A stretch of 64,000 nucleotides of DNA from Marchantia polymorpha subsp. ruderalis (taxonomy: Eukaryota > Streptophyta > Marchantiopsida > Marchantiales > Marchantiaceae): assembly GCA_037833965.1 (NCBI GenBank), contig AP031359.1, positions 1,546,001 through 1,610,000 on the forward strand, read 5' to 3'. Under the pieces are notes generated by a model that worked only from the letters and a program-made list of their open reading frames with translations, searched no databases and was not told the origin of the DNA. Both the position numbers and the translations under genes were made by a program. Shown piece by piece: positions 53,156-63,320 of the stretch (the first letter of the stretch is position 1; each line of letters begins with the position of its first letter).

Positions 53156-54214
53156 CTACGCTACATCCTCCAAAGAAGGGTTCTTCGTACCCTCCTTCGT
53201 AGCCATCTCCACATGAGAATTATCTCCAACTGCATGGGCTGCAACTCTAACAAGTCCCTCCGTCACGTCCCATGAACACCAAGGATGACGAATATTTCGC
53301 ATGTTGCCCCTAGCCATTGTCAACACCGTCCCGATAGGCAATGAGCTAACAAGTGGTGAAACAACCACCAAATCAACGCGCAAACGGCGTTGCTCGGCCA
53401 AGCCCAAGCTCACAATCCATGTCAAGCAGTTAAGGTCCATAGCCTGACCCAAAACCTGACGACGCGACGTCTCTGAAATTGAAGAAGCCGCAGTCACACC
53501 AGTCATAAATCCCATCGCACGCTCTCTCTCATTGGCGTTGGGCTCCACCAACTGATGTACGGTACTGTCCCACACTAGTCCAGGTCCATCATCACGATAT
53601 GCATGTGATGCCGGATAACTAACTAACGTAAGTAAAGCCATCTGAGGTTGACCTACGCGGTTCACCAACGCCATAGATGACCTGTTAGCAACTCTCACCA
53701 CCTGAGAGTATCGAGAGACATCCAAGATCTTGTCACCGTTGAGTGTAGGATCGCGATGCACAAAATCATACGCATGACGCAATATCTCTTGTGGCACAAG
53801 GTTGGTCCACCATAAACATGCACGATAAGCACGTGAACCAACCCTCGCAGCATCCAACAACAGTGCTGATCCAATCCATGCCCTAACCTCATGGACACTC
53901 GCCATCAACTTAGCCCGAGTGTCACCCAACCATGGTACATTCTCTAGAATGTATCTGGAGAACTTGTCTGCTGCTCTTGGAGATGACGTAACACTCGTAG
54001 CATCTCCCAAAAACATCCGAGATCTGGGGTCATGCAACCCTCCTCCATGCCTAGCGCGTGTGTGCCCCTGAAATGGCAATCCCGCAATCACCAAATCGAT
54101 ATGTCCAACTCGATCAAGGTCTGACGCCCCCAACAATGAAATGTATGAAGGCAACGCCTTCGGATATCCTCGAACAGCTGATCGCGGCAACAACAAAGGA
54201 AAACGCTGCATCAA
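53156..54214 (-). pseudogene. DNA methyltransferase-like frame of PHD-gypsy (-)
   Basis: A 352-codon open frame, the longest in this copy. Residues 38-66: HIDLVIAGLPFQ, then GGLHDPRSRMF, methyltransferase motif IV with Phe (codon 54073-54071) in place of the catalytic Cys. Residues about 85-95: YILENVPWLG, motif VI. Residues about 125-140: RVGSRAYRACLWWTNL, motif VIII. Residues 190-275: LVSYPASHAYRDDG, PNANERERAMGFMTGV and VLGQAMDLNCLTWIVSLGLA, motifs IX and X. Motif I lies upstream in broken sequence (54310-54370). Enzymes of this fold transfer a methyl group from SAM to cytosine; this copy should be inactive without the Cys. The residues after about 290 have no recognised domain. Confidence 0.78.
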
Positions 54215-54710
54215 CTGTGTAAATTAGGTCGTGAAGAAACTTGACGTGCAGTCTCGTCCTTCTCCACGATACAAGTATCTACGTACAAGAATACTTGACT
54301 GCAACATTGCAACGAAACCCGTGCTAATCCAAAAAGATCCAGCAAACAAACACCCTTTGGGGAATACTCCCATACGATATGTGTAGTAACTAATGGTGAT
54401 AGCGTGCTAGGACCACATACTAGCCGACCACCTTAGACTCGCTCTGCCTCTGCTGGTAAAGAGGCCTCACTCCAAGCCTTCTTCACTTACCTATCAGCCT
54501 CCTGCTATAATGCGTGGCAAGAACTCCAAAGTGGAACATCCAAAGATGATGACACTACCGCTGCGAAGCTCACCATCTCCTCCACCTCCTCATAGACTGG
54601 AGTATCCTCGGCTGACCTGTTCTCCTCCAACAAGTCATCAGGCCATTTAAGCACTCCACTTGAACCTGCAACGGAGGCTAAAACTGCAGGAGAAGATCCC
54701 AGAGGTCAAT
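54215..54710 (-). pseudogene. Motif I remnant and protease-methyltransferase linker
   Basis: Minus-strand sequence corresponding to plus-copy 38690-39140. KGVCLLDLFG is followed by a small deletion that removes part of the SAM-binding loop and shifts the frame; VEKDETARQVSS follows. Sequence toward 54700 matches the region upstream of motif I. It ends at TCAAT, the A1 target. Confidence 0.65.
54706..54710. repeat. Target-site duplication TCAAT of A1 (other copy 59597-59601)
   Basis: Exact 5-bp match on either side of 54711-59596. Joining the flanks restores PHD-gypsy sequence as seen at 38650-38680 in the plus copy. Confidence 0.9.
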
Positions 54711-54800
54711 TGTGGTAACACACTTTTTGTTTTTTTTGCAGAATTTAAACAATTTTAGAAAACAAGTACCGAAGCAGTGTCTATAGTTAGAAAAGGTTAC

Positions 54801-54810
54801 GATAAATAGA
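54801..54810 (+). promoter_or_regulatory. TATA-like box of A1
   Basis: GATAAATAGAGTGG lies 90 bp from the 5' terminus, the same place as in A2 and A4. Confidence 0.5.
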
Positions 54811-56074
54811 GTGGATTGAGGAGATCGTCACGAGGTCACGAAGAATCGCGAAGTCGGATGTACCAGCGCCAAATGTCTTCGGCGCCTTCGGCAAAAGCTC
54901 CTTTTCTGAGGTGTCTCTACTCACGCGCTTCCAGCGTTTAAGGAAGCTACGCTTCCGGCGCAGACACCTCCGGAGGAGATTTTGCTAAAGACGTCAGAAG
55001 AACGGCACGGATCTCTGAAGGCTTCCGACCATGAGTACGCCTTCGGCGATGCGCTGCTAGCGCGGAAAGGGAAACCTTCATAACGATCGGAATACACGGT
55101 AGTTCCAATTGGTTGAAGTTGCATTGGAAAGAGCTCGGGACGCTCGTCCTAACGAGCCCAAGAGCGTCGGAGATGGATCAGGGACAAAGAAGTTATGAGC
55201 ATCGGAAAACTCGTAGCCGGACATGCGCCGTTCGCGCTAGGGTTCACAGTCGGAAAGGACTCCCGTACGCCTTCGGCGATGCGCCTTCGGCGGAATCACG
55301 CGCTCATGGGAGGAAATCAACTCAGAGTCGGAAGCGCCTTTGGCGGCTGCGCAACGGAAGAAAAGCTCCGGCCGGATGTACGCCTCCGACGTGGCGCTGA
55401 TAGGCGGATGCGCTGGCATGATTTGCGCTGGGAGGATATGCGCCGTCAGCAATAGACGAGGCAGAACGGACAAAACAAGTGGTACGCATACGCGCCGGCG
55501 TAATTCGCGCCGACTGGATGTGCGCCTCCAGCAAGGCGCCGACGGATAAGGAACACGCCAGCGGCGACACACCTCCGGTGATGATCGGGTTAGGAAAAGA
55601 CAACATAGCCGACACATACACTGCGGCGAACCCGAGTCCGGAAGACGGTGGCGGCGGGAGAATTCAACATTCACGCATGAGAATGCGCGCAGTGCGGAGA
55701 CGTGAATTCGAGCATGCAAGGGCGAACCGTTAGGCCGTATAGCCGGCTGCGTAAATTGTAACCAGTAAGAACGTTGGACGATCTTGAATTCGGAAAAGAA
55801 AAGACTGCTCTCCAGTCTCATTCTCTCATTCTTGATTTTGCGATTTCCAGCTTCCAAGATTACGCGCAAGGGCGGAGAGACCTGCAGTGAGAGGAGAGAG
55901 TGCGGAGACGAGTTGCGCAAGGATCTTGACAGACCTTGGAGAGAATTTGCGAGTAGCGAACTTGAGCGCGAGAGAAGAGAGAGTGACAGCAGTCAGTGCT
56001 TGAGCGGCCGACGCGCAGCGGCGATTGTGAGAGAGCGAGCGGAGGGGAGAACGTCTGTGTGTGCAGGAAACGCA

Positions 56075-58635
56075 ATGTCGAAGGTCCCCCAGCTGCGAGT
56101 GTCTCCACTCAGAGTGCCGCAGATCGGTCTGCGCGCATTCCAAGATGTGCTGACAGGGCTGAAGCTCGATTTCCTCCTGTGGGGATGGAACTGGACATGT
56201 CCGGAGATGGTGCGCGAGTATCTGCAGGAGAGACACAAGCCCTCACGCGGATTCCGTCCACATCCAGAGAGGTGGGACATTTGTGACTGGGCGCAGGTGT
56301 TGGGCAGGTATGCCGGCGAGGAAGGGTATCTCCTCTTCGAGGCCGATAGCGTGAAGGTGTCCAAGGACGAAGAAATCTCCTACAATGAGCTTTTCAAAGT
56401 TGCCAGGCATCCCAAGAACGGTTTCCGGACACGGGATTACAAAGATCGATTGCGGAGAAATGTCGCGACTGCATTGCTGCAGATATTGCAGCCGACCAAG
56501 ACCGCTTACATGCATGGTTGGCAAGTAGGATTTGTGAAGCTAGTGTTGTTAGGAGCTCCAGTGCATTGGGCACGGCTCCTGTGGAAGGTGACGCGCCAAC
56601 ATGCGCAAGAAGAGAGAGGAGGAACCCTCAATCATCTTTCGCCTTACCTGATTGTGTTTTATCGGGCGATGGGATGTTTGACAAATTCAGAGCGGACACG
56701 GTTTCCGCTGCTGACCCGGAGCTATCCTGGTAGATACTCCAGGAGGCCGAAGTAGACACGGATCCGTACGAGGCACCTGCCAGTCCGCCTCCGGCTCCGC
56801 CCCCAGCAAGAGCAGCAGAAGAACGTCGAAGTGAGCGCGCTCCGCGAAAGCGGAAATGGGATGAGAGACCTGAGGACAGGCAGCCGGAAGTGCCAGCTGC
56901 GCCGACTCGTAGTCGGCCAACCATCGAGCCTCACAGCCGACCGAAACAGAGGGCACGCAAGGTGCCAACTAAAACTGAGGAGACCGGGCGTACTCCGGTC
57001 TGGCGGGGTATCCTGCCCACGCAGGAGGAGATAATCGCGCAGATTCTGGGGAAGTCGGCAAATACCTCTGCGCAGAAGGCACCAATGCCTTCGGAAGAAG
57101 ACAGACGGACTGACAGTCGGCCGACTACGAGTCGGGCGACTGAAGGCCGACAAACGGAAGGAAGGCCGACTAAGCGGCGCGTTGAACCGGACAGCAGGCC
57201 GGAAGCAGAAGGGAGTTTGGCTGACGAGCCAACAACCCTCAGAGGGTCGTCTTCGGCGGAAGGCACTTCTGGGAAAACGCCGCCAGCAAGCAGGCCAAGT
57301 GGAGTGAAGACGCGCAGGGTGTATCCGACTGCCAGTCGGCCACCTGCTAGTCGGCCGACTGCGAGTCGGTCAACAGAGAGTCGGCCAGATTCGCCGACTG
57401 CGAGACGGACAGGGCCGGCGACCATTGTGCGGACGCCTTCGGCGGACGCACCTCCAGCGAAGACACCTTCCGCGCAGATCGCGCCGGAAGGGCAGGCAGC
57501 AGAAGCGGGCGGTGCAAAGGTGACAAAAGTCACTGCGGCGTCGACCCCTTCGGAAACCGAAGATCGAGCCGGAACAGGGGCTCAAGCAGTGGGATCCCCC
57601 ACTGCTTTGGATATTTTAGCAGGGAGTGGAGCGGCAGTCGCGGCGGAAGCTGCTGCGCGCCACAGTTCCAGGGAGTCGCCAAGGGATTCGGTGAACATTG
57701 AAATCCTCAAAACGGAGGATGAGACGAGCTCGGAAGAGCAGGAAGCGGACTTTGTGCAGAAAACGCCAACAGGGGTGTTGTGCGAGCAGATAGTTCCACT
57801 CCTGCGATATCTGGATCGCAAGACATCCAAGTACTCGGGTACCGGAAAACCGCAGTCTTACGTGGAGACTGTCAAGCGCAGGACGAGGAGCAAGGTGGCC
57901 ACTTGGGCCTCTAGGTGCCAAACATTGCAGGATAGGAACGCTACCCTCCAACAGCACCTGGCGGTCACGCAGAAGCTATACCAAACCTTGCAACAGCAGA
58001 GGGAGGATGCGGCGACGAAAAACCAGGCGGATGCCGAGCTAATGCGGGCAAAGATCGAGTCGGAATTGCAGGAAGAGCGGAGACAAAACCGCATCTTAGC
58101 AGAAGAGCTTGCGCGCCAGAAGCGCGCCTTAGAAGAAAGTCAAAGTACACGCACGGAGGATGGGAAATTGTTGCGCAACTTGCAATCCGAGTGCGCGGAT
58201 TTGAGGGCGCAGCGCGCAGATGCGGAAATGCAGCTAGTAGAGGTGGAAGGCAGCTGCCGGGCGCGAGAGGAGTTGGCGACGCGGGTGACTCACTGTCTAA
58301 AAAGATACGCCCATTGGGAGGTGGCAGCTCAAGAGAAGATCACACTCAGGGAGTTCGAGCTTCGGGCGGCGGCATTGACGGAGGGTGACAGTCGGAGTCG
58401 GCGGCGAGTAGCAAGGAAATTAGAATCCTTCTTGTCGGGTGCGCGCGACACTATGGCGCACTTGGAGTCGGAAGTGACTGCAGCCCTCCGGCGTCTGGGG
58501 TTGCGCAGCCGGTCGGAAGATTGGCAAGGTAGAGATAGAGAGCGAGGCAGTCCGACGCGCAGGAGGCGCAGCACCGGATCTGCAGAGTGCAGTAGCGTAG
58601 TTTGGTTTCGTGCAGGTGTTGCGAGTAGTAGATAG
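56075..58635 (+). pseudogene. A-type protein, one frameshift from open
   Basis: Start MSKVPQLRVSPLRVPQIGLR at 56075. Residues 1-225 form the N-terminal domain: LKLDFLLWGWNWTCPEMVRE, RYAGEEGYLLFEADSVKV, RDYKDRLRRNVATALLQILQ, GWQVGFVKLVLLGAPVHWAR and YLIVFYRAMGCLT. Near 56740 a one-base loss shifts the frame; the second frame enters at EAEVDTDPYEAP and stays open to 58635. It continues with a basic patch (RKRKWDERPED), a Pro/Ser/Arg-rich middle with repeated SRPT words, TALDILAGSGAAVAAEAA, PLLRYLDRKTSKYSG, and a coiled coil of about 200 residues ending in RRRVARKLESFLSGARDTMA and ALRRLGLRS. No enzyme signature is visible. The N-terminal fold recalls plant transposon-associated domains only vaguely. 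Confidence 0.8.
57105..57400 (+). repeat. AGTCGGCCGACT-type repeats encoding SRPT
   Basis: AGTCGGCCGAC, AGTCGGGCGAC, AGTCGGCCACC and close forms recur at multiples of three, giving Ser-Arg-Pro-Thr/Ala repeats. The word is itself nearly palindromic. It replaces the GCCTTCGGC words that fill the same protein region in A2 and A4. Confidence 0.7.
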
Positions 58636-59596
58636 GATAGCGTAGTGTTAGTTAGGACCTTAGAGGGTATGAAGTAGATCAAGGCGTTTTGCCTTGGGAC
58701 TCTTCCAGTTTTGGAAGTGCAGATCAGGAACTCACTTTCTTGGCATGTTTGTGCATTTTGGTCCTGGCACCACGTAGAGAAGCTGCAGCATAGCGAAGTT
58801 ACCGTATGTTGTAGTTGAAGGCCTTCGGCTGAATGTTCAGAGCTAGCACCCGGTTAGAGACTTGAGTAGTGCGGATCTGCACCTGCGGGTGATTTCTGAT
58901 GCTCAGAGCCGCTTGCGAGTTAGAGACTTGAACAGTTCCCCCTTACTCCTTCGAGTGACATATCCTGATTGTACTCCTACGGGAAGTTTCCCCTGAATGC
59001 CAAAGTGAAGTTTTATTACTTCGTGTAAGCCTTGGTTTGCAATTCAGGTTGTGTGTGTGTGTGTTACTGGATTGTGTCTCAGTTAAGTTCTCAGTCGGGT
59101 CTGTACCCCTTGCGTTTGGTGTGAGTCGAGGGTGACGTCCACGGCGTATGAAGGGGCTTCGTTCCGAAGTGGGAAGTCCAGTCCGGGTTCCCTACGCTAG
59201 TTCCTGGCGGAAGGGCAGTAAAAGCCGGAGTGGGAGTCACTACCTGCAGAGTCTCTGAGTGAACTTGTGAAACATTTTCCCCCTGAAATCCGAAGCGGAG
59301 GTCCTGACCGACCTCCGAGTTGTGCTTTTGCCAGTTTCAGGTGTGTGTGTGTGTGTGTTGAGTAACTACGCTGTACTGTGCATCCTCCGAGCATCCTCCG
59401 AGTCGAGTATCCTCCTCCGAGTCGAGCCTCCGAGTCGAGCACTGCAGTATTTCTGGGAGTGACAGTCGCCTGAGAATTCAAACTCTACAAAAGTCTGTTA
59501 AACGTGACACTTTTTACTCTGTGTGTTGCCTCTGTCCCTGTGGGTTCGATCTTTTTACCACCATACTGCAGTTTTAGCCTTTGGTGGGTTATTACA
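58636..59596 (+). other. A1 non-coding tail
   Basis: Contains the stem AAGGCGTTTTGCCTT (58681-58695), GAAGGCCTTCGGCTGAATG, a GT microsatellite (59341-59358) and the terminal block. Short repeats CTCCGAGTCGAG occur at 59395-59435. Confidence 0.65.
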
Positions 59597-59843
59597 TCAA
59601 TCCCAAGAAATAAATCTCACCGGCAGCTCACTCATACGTCCATCGCCGTACTGCCAGCCAGGGCGATAAGCAGCAATCTCCGTCCAATAATCCATCCGAA
59701 ATTCCATGGGATATAACACCACTTCACCAACAAGCACATCATATGACTCTGCTGATGTAACGACCGCCCGAACTCCAAACTGCATGCTATCCTGAGCATG
59801 ATCATGCCTCAATTGCATTAATATGCGCTCTCTGGTCATCGTG
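59597..59843 (-). pseudogene. PHD-gypsy (-) protease C-terminal segment
   Basis: The minus-strand frame from 59843 to 59620 reads RERILMQLRHDHAQDSMQFG, VRAVVTSAESYDVLVGEVVL and EIAAYRPGWQ, matching plus-copy 38426-38640. It lies between the A1 and B1 insertions. Confidence 0.75.
59839..59843. repeat. Target-site duplication TCGTG of B1 (other copy TCATG 63321-63325)
   Basis: Four of five bases agree. The plus copy reads CTGGTCATAAAGTAAGACC (reverse of 38413-38431) at the corresponding place, which supports TCATG-like target sequence. Confidence 0.72.
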
Positions 59844-62800
59844 TGTAATGACAGACAAATACCAAAATGGAGCACAATGGTACAGATCCGATTCCACGAG
59901 AACAAAAACAACCACAAAAGTCACGATTTGTCACAAAATAGCATTCTATTAAAGAGTTTCACTTCTTAGGCCAATGCCACTTCCAGAAGACACTACCCAG
60001 CTAGAGCCAAAGACCCGTAGAGTAGTGCATGACCATACTCACAGCTTGAAACTTTTCCAACCAGCGCTTGTAGCAGTCGCTTGCAACTCCACACTTATAT
60101 TTCAGGGGGAAAACTTCCCAGCATTACATACATCTCAACTCACTGACCCGAATACTAAGACCCGAATTTGCTTAAATCCCAAGGAGCCTCGACTGCTCAG
60201 GACATTCAAGCCGAATACTCACAACTCCTAATGCGGTAACTTCGACAAACAAGAGCGCACTGTGCCCAAGGTCTGGATCACACACCAGCGCACAGACATA
60301 ATGGATGCAGATTTACAATTAAGACAAGTCAATTGACAGAAAAGCCCCCCAAGGAAAGAGCCTTAGGCCTCTTTATTCACAATGGCAACTCTGGAATCTC
60401 AACCGCCCGAGGCGAATCGGTCTCAGGGGCTGTGCCGTCCGATGTAACGGTTACGGCGTCGTCTGAACTACTATCTACTCCTAATCTGCGCAACACGTTT
60501 ACAATCTCTACTTCTACATTCTGGCGCGCCTCATTCAATCCCTCTGAAAATGTATTAACTAACTCTACAATCTGTTTGTGTCGTGCGGATCCGCTGGTCT
60601 TCACACTTATCAGCCGTCGCTCGAGTAAATCTAACTTCAACCACTTCACCGATTCCAATCCCCACATCGCAAACCCGTTCAGGCACTTCTCTAACCGCAA
60701 TTTCAACTCGTCGGTTGACTCCTCCCGTAGTTGACGGTAGGCCTCCTATGCCTTTTCCATTCTCCTTTGCGACTCTTGCGATCTCATCTCCGCCTTCCCT
60801 AATTGCTCTCGTAACCGTCGACAGTCAAATTTAACCTTTAATCTACATTCGACCTCCGAAGACCGACTCACAATCTGCCAATTTCTTGGCCCAATCCGCT
60901 AACTCCTCTTCATGCTTCTGATTTCCCGCCGACAGACTCGCTGATAGCTCCTCCGCACGCCGGAATTCCATTTCACACTTTGCCTCAATCTCCAAAATTT
61001 TGCTATGAAGATCTTTCTCTGCCGTCTTCGCCTCTGCGATTTTGCCCCAAAGTTCTTCGGCGATACGAACTTCTTCGGCTATTCGGGCTTCCACCTTAGC
61101 AAGTTCCTCGATATGCATCTTCTCTCGCTTCTCCGCTGTAGTGATCAACCGCTCCGACCTTTTGACAGCTGCATCGTAAGCTTCTCTGGATTTCTCCAAT
61201 CTCGCCATCAAATCCACTGTTACTTTCTGGGCATTCTCATTAGAGATACGAAGTCCTCCACAGGTCTCTTCCAACTCTGCACATCGCCCGGATTCCTTCT
61301 CTAGAAACAGCTGCAGCACTTCACACTTAGTTTTCTTCTCCCGAAGTTGGGCTTCTTGCTCCCGCTATGTCGCCTTCACTGCCGCGCACTCGGATGACAA
61401 GGTTGCAGCTCGCTCCCGTGCCAATGCAGTTGCGGAATTCCACTCCCTCTTTACTGCAACTGCTCTCTTGAGCTTCGTCCTGTTCCTAATCATCGGTGCA
61501 TAGAATCCTGGCTCCTCCGATACAGCATACTTCCCTCTTTTCCCATCTAAATACTTCAACAACGGAACTACACTATCCTGCAAGAATTCAGGAAATGTAA
61601 TTTCCAATGTCTTCACGTCTTCACCAGAAGCCTTCTTCCCTTCTTCGGATCTCACCTCTTCCACCGGAGATGTCGGCAGTGTAATGCCCTCGGCTTCTAC
61701 CACCGTCCCTCCAATCCGTGTGACAACCTGCTCCAGAATCTCCTCGCTCAAAGTGGACTCCTTCTCCAGGTCCTCGTTCATCTTCAGTTGTGGTGTCTCT
61801 TCGCCCCGCACAGACCGTGTCTGCTCCGAAGACATAGAAATCGGACTACCAACTCCGTTCCCTCCTTCAAAGGTTCTGCCAGTATATCTGCTAGAACTTT
61901 GATTGACACCTCCGAAGGTAGTCCTATCTTCACAAGCCGCGTCACCTTGCTAGCTGCGACTTCATTTGTGTTCACAATTGGTGCCACCGTCTTCTCCACG
62001 CTGCTGTCCGATACCTCAGTTGTCACCATCCTCCGATTCGCTCTCTTTTTTGGTCTTGCGCGTGCTCTCCGCTGCCTCGCTCCATCTACATCCATATCCA
62101 CCCTTCTTACTTCGTGGGCCAATTTTGCCTCCTCATCACTCACTACCTTCCTTCTCTTCGCCAATCGTCTCTCTGGCTTGTCCCGTCTCTGACCCACGTC
62201 CACCTAAACTGGTCCTGGGGCTGTCGTATTTGTTGGGATTAAGGGGGATCGGTTCTCGTCTTCGGTCCCTTCACTGGACTCAGCTGTCAGGATCTCCCGC
62301 TCTCTCGGAAATCGCTTCTCCTCCTCCCTCGTAAGCAACCCCGTTTCTCGATAGAAATTCACCAGAAAGGGAGTGATGTGATTGGTTAAAGGTCCCGTCC
62401 ACCGAGAGCCCGCATTCACCCAGACAAGATCGTAAAAGATCCTTGCCCAATATACTCGCTGTCCCTTCAGGATGCGTTAGAAGAACCCTACCTGCCAGGC
62501 CGCCACATAAGTTGGATCTTCATAATCGACAGTCTTCCATCCATTCGTCCCCTGTCTTCCAGACTCAAAGAAAGGCCCGTAAGAGAATTCCTCGCCGCAT
62601 GTAAGTCATACGCTATTCTTCTTAAATATAAGATCTCCGTCGCTGCCTGTACACGGTCCCATTACCTTCGTCCAATGCTCGATGGTCCACAACATGGGAT
62701 TACCGCGGAGCTCCTTGCCTTTGGTCGTGCTTCTGTCCATTACCTCCTTGCAGATACTCGCCGAGACGCAATTTCAATTCCACAAAAGGAAATCAAGCCG

Positions 62801-63320
62801 CAGTTCACTCAGCTCGCGTTTGAAGTGTCTCAATTCCTTGTAAGGCACCTTCAATGGAACCAATTTCCTCACCTTCTCACTCTTCTTGGGCGCCATGTCC
62901 TCAATTTGCGTTTCGCTACTCGCGAGTTGGATCGATTTCGCTTCCTCTCTCTCTCGCTCGTTCTTGCTCGATATCGCAATGTCGGCGCGAAGTCTCCTCG
63001 TACTGCCTTTACCTTCGAAGCCCTAACATTGCCTCCTCTCGCGCCCAGTAGAACTCCCGACGCGTGCGAACATCGTCCGGCCCGTTGCGTGATTTGAAAT
63101 TGATTCCAATGTCTTCGCCGAAGACGTAGCTCTTCGTACGTCCATAAAAGGCTGCGCCGAAGACACGAAGATCCAAAGATCTTTGGACGTAGACAAATTT
63201 TAACTAATTCTATCATTTCTTCTCAGGGGCTGCTCATTCTAACTCTAACAACTACTTCCTAAACAAATATCTTTCAGTTTTGTTGATTTTTAAAGAAAAA
63301 CAAAAAAACTATGCACCACA
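59844..63320 (-). mobile_element. B-type element B1 (3477 bp)
   Basis: Left end TGTAATGACAGACAAATACC and right end AAACTATGCACCACA are the B termini in reverse. Layout as B2: leader (63320-62897), coding region, AATAAA with stem (60343-60378), tail. An in-frame deletion of 54 bp in the N-terminal domain (near 62511) removes the ALGIMHILRPAH segment present in B2. Confidence 0.83.
60377..62896 (-). pseudogene. B-type protein, several breaks
   Basis: Start MAPKKSEKVRKLVPLKVPYK at 62896. Visible parts: LRLDFLLWNWNCVSASICKE, WTKVMGPCTGSDGDLIF, stop; then SGRQGTNGWKTVDYEDPTYV joined directly to AAWQVGFF by a deletion, stop; FLVNFYRETGLLTREEEKRF; stop; then 62203-61784 (RARPKKRANRRMVTTE, SDSSVEKTVAPIVNTNEVAA); 61835-61365 (TFPEFLQDSVVPLLKYLDGK, NRTKLKRAVAVKREWN); 61319-60843 coiled coil; 60706-60377 (CLNGFAMWGLESVKWLKLDL to EIPELPL). 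At least three stops and three shifts. Confidence 0.75.

Larger units (their letters stand above)
54711..59596 (+). mobile_element. A-type element A1 (4886 bp)
   Basis: Complete unit, TGTGGTAACACACTTTTTG to CTTTGGTGGGTTATTACA, exact duplication TCAAT. It has the best preserved A coding region. The leader has fewer GCCTTCGGC words than A2 and A4. No LTR pair: the terminal 300 bp on each side are unrelated apart from the short inverted ends. Confidence 0.88.

Noticed and set aside
56931..57533. 200-codon minus-strand frame in A1
   Set aside because: Antisense shadow of the SRPT-rich coding region, which continues in frame on the plus strand.
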